Source: an uncultured Planktomarina sp.
GTDB lineage: Bacteria > Pseudomonadota > Alphaproteobacteria > Rhodobacterales > Rhodobacteraceae
Length of the DNA stretch: 64,000 nt
Reading direction: 5' to 3'
Assembly: GCA_943788425.1 (NCBI GenBank)
Contig: CALSQF010000003.1
Coordinates: 1-64,000 of the forward strand
The notes below the pieces were generated by a model. The model searched no databases and was not told where the DNA came from. It saw nothing but the letters and a program-made list of their open reading frames with translations. The first letter of the stretch is position 1. Each line of letters opens with the position of its first letter. The translations under genes and the position numbers were made by a program. Shown here piece by piece: positions 8,290 to 18,239 of this stretch.

Positions 8290-9177
8290 TTAGGTCGTCC
8301 AATACAATCGCATGGGATTTGTAACCAACAACTTGTGTATCTGTTCTTGTGTGCGGGCGATGCGTGGAATGTAGTCCACCAGAGCGCCGTCATCTGGCAT
8401 ATGCGATTTCATGTTTGGGTGCGGCCAATCCGTGCCCCAAAGAACGCGGTCTTCAAAGCGATCAACGATGGCTTGGTAATAGGGCACAACTTCGTCATAG
8501 GATGCACCTCTCGTCGTCAATCGTTCGGGACAGGTTACTTTGGTCCAAATATTTTCATTTTTGGTCATAAAGTCTATGAACCGCGTAAAATCCGGATGAT
8601 TGACTCCTTTGGTGACGTCAGGCCGGCCCAGGTGATCGACCACAACGATGCCGGGCAGTTGTTTTAGAAACGGCTCAAGTTCTTCCAGATCGGTGGCCTC
8701 GAAGTAGACCACGATCGACCAGCCAAATTCTTGAATTTTCTCGGCGATCGCAATAAAGGCTTCCTTGGGCGTAGCATCTACCAGACGCTTGACGAAATTG
8801 AACCGCACTCCACGAACGCCAGCATCATGCATTTCAGCCAACTCTTTATGTGTGATATCTGCACCAACGCTTGCGATACCGCGCGCCAAATCACCGCCCA
8901 CCCGGCAGGCATCGACCATCGCGCTGTTATCCTTGCCATGGCATGTTGCCTGTACGATGACATTGCGTGAAAATCCAAGGTGGTCGCGCAGGGCAAACAG
9001 GTCGTCCTTGCTTGCGTTGCAGGGGGTGTATTTCCGTTCAGGTGCAAAAGGAAATTCTGGTGACGGACCAAATACATGGCAATGGGCATCAACTGCGCCA
9101 CCGGGCAGAACAAAGTCGGGTATCTTCGGATTCGGATGAAAGACCAGCCAATCGGTATCCATTTTCTGCTTGGTCAT
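8290..9177 (-). CDS. ligI: 2-pyrone-4,6-dicarboxylate lactonase
   Basis: Amidohydrolase-superfamily protein of 295 residues that opens 2-pyrone-4,6-dicarboxylate to 4-oxalomesaconate, the third step of protocatechuate 4,5-cleavage. Visible are the HxH motif in VDAHCHVFG (about residues 28-36), the VVDHLGRPD histidine, and the terminal aspartate in LWGTDWPHPN. FAPERKYTP near the start is typical of LigI. Its start overlaps the galD stop by four bases (ATGA), so it is the last gene of the galB-ligK-galD-ligI operon. Together with ligABC it completes the pathway. Confidence 0.92.
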   Translation of the reverse strand: MTKQKMDTDWLVFHPNPKIPDFVLPGGAVDAHCHVFGPSPEFPFAPERKYTPCNASKDDLFALRDHLGFSRNVIVQATCHGKDNSAMVDACRVGGDLARGIASVGADITHKELAEMHDAGVRGVRFNFVKRLVDATPKEAFIAIAEKIQEFGWSIVVYFEATDLEELEPFLKQLPGIVVVDHLGRPDVTKGVNHPDFTRFIDFMTKNENIWTKVTCPERLTTRGASYDEVVPYYQAIVDRFEDRVLWGTDWPHPNMKSHMPDDGALVDYIPRIARTQEQIHKLLVTNPMRLYWTT

Positions 9178-10229
9178 ACAAATACCTTTCCATCCATCAA
9201 CTTGCGCATGGTGCGCAGGATTGCGGTCTCGACAACCGCTCCACTCTCATTCAAAGTCGCGACAACAGTCATTTCACCAGTGGGGTGTTCGACCGAAATT
9301 TTGCGTTCATGTCCATGCCCTGTTTGCGCCAAATCGTAAGCCGGCGTGCCCTCAATTAGGCACGCAGTAGCAACGCTGACCGCGCCCAGAACACCAATTG
9401 TCTTATGGCATCTGTGAGGAATAAATGTACGCGTTGATATGGCACCGCCATGCTGTGCCGCACTAACCATCGTCATCTTTGGTACTGTTTTTTTGGACAC
9501 GTCGCCGAGGTTCATCAGCGTGCCGCAAGCCAAGCGGACTTTTTCTAGCTTTTTGCGCAATATCGTATCAGATTCCAAGTCTACAGGCGCTTCCTGGCCT
9601 GTGATCCCTAAATCAGCGGCACGCATCACGACGCAGGGCATGCCATTGTCGATCATTGTGACCTCGATGCCTTCTATCACATCAACAGCATTGCCTGTGG
9701 GCAGCAATGCGCCACAGCTAGATCCAGCCGTGTCCTGAAAGGTGAGTGACACTGGAGCAGCTCTCCCGGGCACCCCGTCGATTTGTGCTTCACCTTCGTA
9801 ACTGACAACGCCATCAGGCGTCTGCACTTTTGCGATCGCAATCTGGCCAGTATTCTCCATATAGATGGACACGTGTGTCTCACCATTATCGGCAGCAACA
9901 AGCCTGCGTTCGACTGCAAAAGGTCCAACACCGGCCAGAATGTTTCCGCAGTTCTGCGCATCTGTCACGATGGGTCGATCTACAAATACCTGCAAAAACA
10001 GGTAATCTACATGGACACCAGAACGCGTCGATTTACGCACTATCGCCACTTTGGACGTCAGCGGATCTGCCCCGCCCATCCCGTCAATCTGGCGCACATC
10101 AGGGGATCCCATCGCCCGCAGCAATGCTGCATCACGTTCCGCCAGGTCGGTGGGTAGATCATCCACTAGAAAGTATCCGCCTTTCGAGGTGCCACCCCGC
10201 ATCCACATGCATGGTATGCCATCAGACAT
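9174..10229 (-). CDS. galD: 4-oxalomesaconate tautomerase (PrpF/GalD family)
   Basis: PrpF-like isomerase with a diaminopimelate-epimerase-type fold, 351 residues. It starts [20 protein letters not shown], the usual opening of this family, so the ATG at 10229 is chosen over an upstream in-frame ATG at 10298 that lies inside the aldolase gene. Conserved segments include [37 protein letters not shown] and [12 protein letters not shown]. GalD interconverts keto and enol forms of 4-oxalomesaconate before hydration. It overlaps the aldolase stop by eight bases and the ligI start by four. PrpF proteins also act in the methylcitrate cycle, but the neighbours settle this one. Confidence 0.9.
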   Translation of the reverse strand: MSDGIPCMWMRGGTSKGGYFLVDDLPTDLAERDAALLRAMGSPDVRQIDGMGGADPLTSKVAIVRKSTRSGVHVDYLFLQVFVDRPIVTDAQNCGNILAGVGPFAVERRLVAADNGETHVSIYMENTGQIAIAKVQTPDGVVSYEGEAQIDGVPGRAAPVSLTFQDTAGSSCGALLPTGNAVDVIEGIEVTMIDNGMPCVVMRAADLGITGQEAPVDLESDTILRKKLEKVRLACGTLMNLGDVSKKTVPKMTMVSAAQHGGAISTRTFIPHRCHKTIGVLGAVSVATACLIEGTPAYDLAQTGHGHERKISVEHPTGEMTVVATLNESGAVVETAILRTMRKLMDGKVFV

Positions 10230-10914
10230 ATTTAAGGCCCTTTTCTGCCAACCTTCCGCGCATGTCATAGATATCCAGGCCCAATTCACCCGCTTCAAAT
10301 TTGGCGCGCTTCACCGATTCATTCGTTTCTCGCGCTTGTGCTTTCACCAGAACTTCAGCCGCTTCTTCTCGCCGTACAACACAAACTCCGTCATCATCCG
10401 CCACGATGATATCACCAGGATTAACCAACGCATCCGCGCAAACGACTGGTACGTTCACAGAACCCAACGTTTCCTTAATTGTGCCTTGGGCATGCACCGA
10501 TTTGGACCAGACTGGGAAATTCATTTCTGTCAAATCGCGGATATCGCGAACGCCCGCATCGATAATTAATCCTCTACAGCCTCGCGTGATGGCCGAACTG
10601 GCCAACAAATCACCAAAGTAGCCCGAATTGGAAGGCGTGATTGTGCCCAAAACTAACACGTCACCCGCCTGCAACTGTTCAATCGCTACGTGAATCATCC
10701 AGTTGTCACAAGTCGGCGCAAGGATTGTCACAGCAGAGCCTGCAATACGTGCACCGGCATAGATTGGGCGTATGTAGTCCGCCAGCAAACCTTTGCGCCC
10801 TTGCGCCTCGTGTACGGTCGAAACTCCGCAGGCTGCAAGCCCGTCAATCACTGAAATTTCAGCACGATCAATATTCTGGACGACAATGCCGGTGGTACCT
10901 GGCTGGTAGCTCAT
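10222..10914 (-). CDS. ligK: 4-carboxy-4-hydroxy-2-oxoadipate aldolase
   Basis: RraA-fold class II aldolase of 230 residues. It cleaves 4-carboxy-4-hydroxy-2-oxoadipate into pyruvate and oxaloacetate, the last step of the 4,5-cleavage route. The metal and pyruvate site is seen in [11 protein letters not shown] and [14 protein letters not shown] (GxRD motif, about residue 120-130). [14 protein letters not shown] and the HEAQGRKG segment near residue 36 are typical of the LigK/ProA group. It starts on the last base of the galB stop codon and overlaps galD by eight bases, so translation is coupled. Confidence 0.92.
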   Translation of the reverse strand: MSYQPGTTGIVVQNIDRAEISVIDGLAACGVSTVHEAQGRKGLLADYIRPIYAGARIAGSAVTILAPTCDNWMIHVAIEQLQAGDVLVLGTITPSNSGYFGDLLASSAITRGCRGLIIDAGVRDIRDLTEMNFPVWSKSVHAQGTIKETLGSVNVPVVCADALVNPGDIIVADDDGVCVVRREEAAEVLVKAQARETNESVKRAKFEAGELGLDIYDMRGRLAEKGLKYV

Positions 10915-11648
10915 TACAACTCATCCACAGTACTGGGAAACACGGTCTCGAACCCTTCGGCGTATTTGGCGGCGATACCGCCTGCTTGCCCACCTGAGTT
11001 GCGGCGGAAGTGGTTGGCGCGGTTTTCAGCCACGTTCTTGTAGAAGCTCCATAGGTGTTCCTGACCCTGCATGCACTGGATCGCAGCCCACTTTTTGTCC
11101 CAGACATCCGTGATGTTGAGAAAGGTTGTTGGTTTCCATTCCATCTGCTCTGATTGATGGGGTTCAAACAGATACAACTGTGGTGCGCCTAAAACTTTTT
11201 CGCCAGGGTTATGGCCCCAGGCTTGTGCAATCATCCGGCACTGTAATGCAAACTGCGTCGTGTGCATGTGGTCCGTATTGTAAGGGTCCCACTTGGAATG
11301 AGACATCATGAATTTGGGCTGTACTTCGCGGATCACATCGACCATGCGGTCTTGCGTGTTGCGTTCCAGATCAAGGGGATAGTCGCCCACATCAAAAAAA
11401 CGTATGTCGTTAATACCCAACGCAACAGCTGCATTTTCTGCCTCTTTGCGCCGCTCGGTTTTCACCTTCTCCAGTGTCATTCCTTTTTGTTTCCAGAGCT
11501 TAGCGCTTTCTCCACGCTCTCCATAAGACAGACAAACAACAGTGACTTCATAACCTTTAGCTTGGTGCAGCGCGATGGCACCACCAGCACGCCAGACGAA
11601 ATCTGCGGAATGCGCGCTGATGACCAGTGCAGTTTTTTTGTCGGACAT
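10914..11648 (-). CDS. galB: 4-oxalomesaconate hydratase, PIG-L/zinc type
   Basis: LmbE/PIG-L-fold protein of 244 residues. The N-terminal motif reads [15 protein letters not shown] instead of the usual AHPDDE of deacetylases. This HxxDF variant, with the later HMHTTQ zinc-histidine region (about residue 128), marks the GalB-type 4-oxalomesaconate hydratase rather than a sugar deacetylase. It is the first gene of the minus-strand unit that continues with ligK, galD and ligI. Its start is 129 bases from the divergent LysR gene, and an inverted repeat at 11730-11758 lies in that gap. Confidence 0.88.
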   Translation of the reverse strand: MSDKKTALVISAHSADFVWRAGGAIALHQAKGYEVTVVCLSYGERGESAKLWKQKGMTLEKVKTERRKEAENAAVALGINDIRFFDVGDYPLDLERNTQDRMVDVIREVQPKFMMSHSKWDPYNTDHMHTTQFALQCRMIAQAWGHNPGEKVLGAPQLYLFEPHQSEQMEWKPTTFLNITDVWDKKWAAIQCMQGQEHLWSFYKNVAENRANHFRRNSGGQAGGIAAKYAEGFETVFPSTVDEL

Positions 11649-11729
11649 GGTGTGAAGCCTCTCTGCTTGTCTTCCAATCGGTCATGCAGACCTTTTGCGA
11701 TCGTACTTACCTTGGATGTTCTTGAATTG

Positions 11730-11758
11730 CCTATTTCGAATTCAGTCTTTAAAATAGG
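11730..11758. promoter_or_regulatory. Inverted repeat CCTATTT-N15-AAATAGG
   Basis: Seven-base perfect arms with a 15-base spacer in the galB-LysR divergent promoter region, ending 19 bases before the LysR start. The dyad spacing suits a LysR recognition site, and the position suggests control of both directions. It is a sequence pattern only; binding is inferred. Confidence 0.5.
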
Positions 11759-11777
11759 AAAAAGCTATAGGGACGAT

Positions 11778-12992
11778 ATGCAAAGTAGTTTTCCAAACAT
11801 TCGGCACATGCGTGTTTTTGTTGAAACGGCTCGTACAGGATCAGTTTCTACGGCTGCAGAGCTGTGTCATTTGTCGCAACCCGCCGCCACTCAGGCCGTT
11901 GCCAGTATTGAGGCTAATTTCGGCACGGCGCTGTTGATACGCAACCGTCAGAGATCAACCCTGACATCGTGCGGGATACATGTAGAATACCGAACAAAAG
12001 CCGCCCTGAAACATTTACGGGATGGGGCAAGAAATGCTCTGCGTGAAGCGGGTCACAAGGCTGTGCGCCGTCAAACTTTTGAGCTAGCAGTAACCGCTTC
12101 TCAATTGCGTAATTTAATCGCGATTGCGAATACTGGAAGCTTTACAATGGCAGCCCGCTCACTGGGGTTATCCCAACCAACCGTTCATCGTACGGCACGC
12201 AACTTGGAGGCTGTAGCAGGCTTGCCATTTTTTATCGCTCGCCCCTCTGGTGTCCATTTAACGGCCGCAGCAGATGCTTTCATGCGGGGGGCCAAATTGG
12301 CACAAAGTGAGCTGAGGCAAGCCGTGGAGGACATCAGCCGAGAAACTGGCAAGGAACGCGGTACATTTGTTCTGGGTAGCCTACCATTGGCCCGAACGGC
12401 CATTGTTCCTAAGGCTCTTCATGCGATGGTTAGCACAGTCGAAGGGTTCCAAGTGCGTGTTGTCGAGGGACGGTATGCAGAGCTCCTGCGGTCTTTGCGT
12501 GAAGGCGATATTGATTGCTTGATCGGAGCGCTCAGAGACCCAATCCCTGCAGACGATATTGAACAAGAATTACTGTTTCAAGATGCTTTAGCCATCGTTG
12601 CACATCCCCGCCATCCTTTGGTGGACCAGCGCATGGTCACGCTTGGCGACACGGTTAAATTCCCTTGGATAGCTCCTCCCAAAGAAACGCCAGCCGGCCA
12701 GTATTTGTTCGATACGCTACAAATTGATAAGCGCGCGCAATCTCCTGTACGTGTGGTTTCTTCGTCTATGGCTGTGTTGCGGGGTGTCCTTGCAGAGGGG
12801 CCTTACGTTTCAATAGTCTCACAGCACCAAATCAACCTGGACGAGGCATTGGGCACCATCGCGGTTTTGGATGTGCCACTTTCAGGCCATGTCCGTGACA
12901 TTGGACTGACCTACCGCCGCGACTGGACCCCGACCGAAACCCAGTCACTGTGCATTGAGTATCTGCGAGATTTCAGCAAATTAGTACGCTAA
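11778..12992 (+). CDS. LysR-type regulator with two N-terminal HTH domains
   Basis: A 404-residue LysR-family protein, about 100 longer than usual. The extra length is a second DNA-binding domain: the first runs about residues 8-68 (GSVSTAAELCHLSQPAATQAV) and the second about 107-165 (GSFTMAARSLGLSQPTVHRTA). These are followed by one normal effector domain (about 185-400). The ATG at 11778 is chosen because it begins the first HTH; the frame is open further back through galB antisense, but that part is not protein-like. It sits between galB (divergent) and ligABC (same strand). It is thus the likely activator of both protocatechuate 4,5-cleavage units, responding to a pathway intermediate. 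Confidence 0.88.
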   Translation: MQSSFPNIRHMRVFVETARTGSVSTAAELCHLSQPAATQAVASIEANFGTALLIRNRQRSTLTSCGIHVEYRTKAALKHLRDGARNALREAGHKAVRRQTFELAVTASQLRNLIAIANTGSFTMAARSLGLSQPTVHRTARNLEAVAGLPFFIARPSGVHLTAAADAFMRGAKLAQSELRQAVEDISRETGKERGTFVLGSLPLARTAIVPKALHAMVSTVEGFQVRVVEGRYAELLRSLREGDIDCLIGALRDPIPADDIEQELLFQDALAIVAHPRHPLVDQRMVTLGDTVKFPWIAPPKETPAGQYLFDTLQIDKRAQSPVRVVSSSMAVLRGVLAEGPYVSIVSQHQINLDEALGTIAVLDVPLSGHVRDIGLTYRRDWTPTETQSLCIEYLRDFSKLVR

Positions 12993-13218
12993 ATTTGAGC
13001 TAGGCTCTGAATGCAATATAGCTTTTTCTAATATTAGTTCGATCAAATGAATTGGCCACAAAGCGCAACGCACTGCTATGCTTAGAGGCAAACCAGCCGG
13101 CGAACTGACCTTTAAAATCTGAGACATCAATACCGACGCAATTGGAAGAGCAAGACCCGCGCAGGCTTTTGCAACAGGACTTAAAAAGAAGACGTCACCC
13201 AACACGAAGGAACAGCAC

Positions 13219-15436
<2,218 letters not shown>

Positions 15437-15472
15437 GGATATTACCAGACAGGGAATTTTACATGTCTGAGA

Positions 15473-15895
15473 GGTACTGTCAGATTAAACTTAGTCGAAG
15501 CGGGCAGGCGGATTTATGGCTTGCCTAAATGACAAAACACCCCCCATTTAGGTACTTTAAAACGAGCCTTGAGATCATCCGCTTGGCTGTGATGCTTTAT
15601 GTGTGGTTTCCGCTCTCATTCCGTAATGTGGAAGATCTTTTGCACGAACGAGGCATTGAGATCAGCCACGAAACAGTTCGGTTTTGGTGGAATAGATTTG
15701 GTCCGATGATAGCAGAAGTTCGTTGCCGTCCACTCTTCAGTCCACAACCATTTCAATCAGGATCGCCATTTCTATTCACGAGACAATTTCAAGCTCAATC
15801 GAACCGCCGCTCATACTGAGTGGCGCCAACTATTGAGCGCATAGATTTAGGCTGTGGCAGCAATCTGATGCGTATTTTCATTATTTTGTGTGGGC
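15473..15895 (+). mobile_element. IS6-family remnant, internally deleted (copy A)
   Basis: Starts with the terminal repeat GGTACTGTCAGATTAAA, as in the intact copy at 25473. The first about 60 codons of the transposase (15529 on) match the intact copy closely. The sequence then jumps to the last part of the gene and the common 3' region (GCGCATAGATTTAGGCTG). The DDE core is missing. The right terminal repeat has decayed, so the right end is approximate. The frame from 15529 to 15819 is a fusion of the two surviving parts and not a working transposase. Confidence 0.85.
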
Positions 15896-16039
15896 AAACG
15901 CTGGTCCGAGTTTAAATATAAGTAGGCGTTGTCCATGAATGCCTCGACGGCAATGGCCAATCGTGCCAGGCTTGTTTGAGAAAAGAACCGTATAATATCG
16001 ACTCAATGGCTTAGTCGGCTCGATGGAAAATGAGGGATC

Positions 16040-16966
16040 GTGGCAAAACAGTTGTACGGCATTCAAGGGGCAAGCGCATTTTGGAAACGTCAAACGCCTG
16101 TCATGCGCGGGATAGTGTTGATGTGCTTGTCCACGGTCGCATTTTCAATCATGCACGGACTGGTTCGCTTCGTCGCGGAGGTCCTGCCGCCATTTCAGAT
16201 CGCCTTTTTCCGTAACATCTTTGGCTTGGCTTTTCTTTTTCCACTTTTGATGCAGTCTCGATTTGCTATTCTACGCACAAAGCGGCTTGGGTTGCACGCG
16301 CTGAGAGGCGTAATCAATATGGCCGCGATGTTAATGTTTTTCACGGCGCTCTCGATTTCACCGATTGCGAAGGTTACGGCTCTTAGCTTCACCGCGCCTA
16401 TCTTTATGGCCATTCTTGCCGTTCTAATGCTGGGTGAGCGCTTTCGCATCTATCGCTGGGTGGCTATCTTATCGGGTTTCGTGGGCATGCTGATCATTCT
16501 GCGGCCGGGCCTAGCGGTTATAGACACGGGTGCGCTATTGGTCACCATGTCGGCAGCGCTTTGGGCTGTTGCGATGATCATTATCAAGATCCTATCACGT
16601 ACAGAGTCGAGCCTAACTATTGTCGCTTATATGGGCATTTTCCTTGGGGGTTTCTCGATCGCTCCGGCGCTATGGGTTTGGCAGCCATTCGGGCTTGAGA
16701 CACTGGGCTGGATGGTGTTGATTGGTCTGTTCGGCTCAATTGCGCAAATGGCAATTAGCCAGTCTCTCAAGGAAACCGATCCAACAGCAGTTATGCCGTT
16801 CGACTTTCTCAAGCTGATCTGGACCGCAATGATCGGTGCCTGGTTCTTCGCAGAGATCCCGGATATTTACACTTGGATTGGAGCAACCGTGATTTTCTTG
16901 TCTGGTTTCTTCATTGCGCTTCGTGAGCGTAGCGCGAAAGGCTGGCGTATTTCGGGTCCTTCCTAG
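16040..16966 (+). CDS. EamA/DMT family transporter
   Basis: Drug/metabolite transporter superfamily protein of 308 residues with about ten hydrophobic segments in two EamA repeats (about residues 22-155 and 165-295). Conserved features include the RGVINMAAMLMFFTALSISPIAKVTAL stretch of repeat one and the ETDPTAVMPFDFLKLIW stretch of repeat two. The start is a GTG at 16040. It stands alone between an IS6 remnant and another IS6 fragment, so no operon informs its substrate. Members export amino acids, purines or other small metabolites. A TATAAT-like box near 15992 may be its -10 element. Confidence 0.88.
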   Translation: MAKQLYGIQGASAFWKRQTPVMRGIVLMCLSTVAFSIMHGLVRFVAEVLPPFQIAFFRNIFGLAFLFPLLMQSRFAILRTKRLGLHALRGVINMAAMLMFFTALSISPIAKVTALSFTAPIFMAILAVLMLGERFRIYRWVAILSGFVGMLIILRPGLAVIDTGALLVTMSAALWAVAMIIIKILSRTESSLTIVAYMGIFLGGFSIAPALWVWQPFGLETLGWMVLIGLFGSIAQMAISQSLKETDPTAVMPFDFLKLIWTAMIGAWFFAEIPDIYTWIGATVIFLSGFFIALRERSAKGWRISGPS

Positions 16967-17007
16967 CCATTAATGGGTCTTGCCAAACAAAACCATTTGA
17001 GACGGGC

Positions 17008-17075
17008 AGGGCCATTTTGTAACCCCATCTAATGACAAAAAACCCAGCATTTCGCTATATGAAACCTGGCCCGGG
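17008..17075 (+). mobile_element. IS6-family left-end fragment (copy B)
   Basis: The sequence from TTGAGACGGGCAGGGCC through the ATGACAAAA start region parallels the first 60-70 bases inside the left end of the intact IS6 copy, but is more diverged. Nothing of the remaining element follows; GC-rich element-like sequence begins at about 17090. It marks the left boundary of the tRNA-Thr element remnant. Confidence 0.6.
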
Positions 17076-17213
17076 GTTCCTCGACCATCCCGCCTAGGCC
17101 CGAGGACTGGGAACCAATAGCCAGTCCACTATCGGATCATATATCACGCACCCACGTCTTGCTTATAGCGTTGCCGCAACACAGTTGGGCTTGGTTAGTT
17201 TTTCTCGGGCCGC

Positions 17214-17753
17214 GGTCCGTGGACCAAGCCACGCATGCCTAGCAAAGTCATCCAAGATGGGGTATAATAGAACCCCATAAACCGATGATATGTGAGCACA
17301 ATGAAAGCTAATCCCAAACCATGGCTTTACGGCCCAAACTGGCAGGGTATTCGTTGCGAGGCCCGGACCCGCAGGGGTACTTTGTGCCAACGCCCCGCTA
17401 GACTCCCTGCGGGCCGCTGTAAGCTTCATGGAGGCGCGAGCACCGGTCCGAGGACCAAGGACGGTCTTGCACGACTCACAGAGGCTAGAACCAAACACGG
17501 GCTCTACACCAAAGAGAAACGGGCAGAAGCGCGGCGCTTTGCAGAGGAGGGGCGGCAGATGCGCGGCGAACTGAAGGAGCTGGAGTCTTGGTTCGTGGAC
17601 CACGGTCATCTGTCCAAGAACTGGCGCAAAGATTGGGAACTTTAAACCGGTGATAGTAGACAATTACCGTGGGGGTTACTGCGGCCTTCCGCAGGGGCAA
17701 GCAGGGATGCCGCAAAGGGGTACCACCCAAACAAGTGCCGCGGTCCTGGGACC
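17214..17753. repeat. GGTCC-NN-GGACC palindrome cluster
   Basis: Three perfect 12-base palindromes with variable centres at 17214-17225, 17445-17456 and 17742-17753, plus a one-mismatch copy at 17590-17601. Two of them lie inside the HGGxSTG gene. The density is far above chance for a ten-base specified motif. Function is unknown: a protein-binding array, an origin, or selection at coding level are all possible. Confidence 0.6.
17301..17645 (+). CDS. HGGxSTG-domain phage-type protein
   Basis: A small basic protein of 114 residues from the ATG at 17301 (a GTG at 17292 is also in frame). It has the arrangement GIRCEARTRRGTLCQRPA, then GRCKLHGGASTGPRTKDGLARL, with cysteines and a histidine that could form a zinc knuckle. 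The LHGGxSTGPRT motif defines a family common in prophages and integrative elements of alphaproteobacteria. Its role is not established. It is the only plus-strand gene of the element and faces the polymerase operon. Confidence 0.75.
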   Translation: MKANPKPWLYGPNWQGIRCEARTRRGTLCQRPARLPAGRCKLHGGASTGPRTKDGLARLTEARTKHGLYTKEKRAEARRFAEEGRQMRGELKELESWFVDHGHLSKNWRKDWEL

Positions 17754-17841
17754 ATGGGCCTATAATATTGGTGTGATGAATTCATAGCTGCGCAAATTCA
17801 TTTGAGGTTTTGAGCTGTATGCATTGAGCTGACTTCAATCA

Positions 17842-18171
17842 TTAACTGTATCTATTATGGAACTCTGCCATTTTTGGCCCAATTATAGCCAAGGGGATAA
17901 CACCCTTGCGCCGCTTGAATTCAATGACATCCAGAGGAACTATTCGCTCTAAATGGTTCATAACCTTTTTGCGCCTGTCTAGTGTGGTGATACCGGCTGA
18001 ATCCCAAATGGGTTTGCGCATCCCAATCGTGTCACCTTGGACAAGGCCTTGTATTTTCTGTTGTCGCAGTAATTCAAAAAATACAAGTAACCAGTCGGGA
18101 CAAATCTCAGTACAGGCCTTTAAGTCTAATGACAGGTACCTTTGTGGTGACTTAATCGGCCTAAATGCCAT
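17842..18171 (-). CDS. Element-encoded hypothetical protein
   Basis: A 109-residue frame on the same strand as, and 68 bases downstream of, the DNA polymerase gene. The protein is basic, contains FKRRKGVIPLAIIG near the end, and has no membrane segment. No family is recognised. Base composition is lower in GC than the region to its left. It is retained as a gene because of strand, position and length, with moderate certainty. The 196 bases between the HGGxSTG stop and its own stop hold a CTGCGG-CCTT-CCGCAG hairpin (17679-17694) and one of the GGTCC palindromes. Confidence 0.5.
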   Translation of the reverse strand: MAFRPIKSPQRYLSLDLKACTEICPDWLLVFFELLRQQKIQGLVQGDTIGMRKPIWDSAGITTLDRRKKVMNHLERIVPLDVIEFKRRKGVIPLAIIGPKMAEFHNRYS

Positions 18172-18239
18172 CAGTATTATCCCTATTATATTATATATAA
18201 GTAAGAAGAGTAAGTTGCAGCGGGTGGGACGGTTCCGAC

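Noticed and set aside
11262..11777. N-terminal extension of the LysR gene by 172 codons
   Set aside because: The stretch is antisense to galB, is not protein-like, and the HTH domain starts exactly at the ATG at 11778.
17679..17694. Terminator after the HGGxSTG gene
   Set aside because: The hairpin CTGCGG-CCTT-CCGCAG is followed by GGGCAAG, with no T-run.
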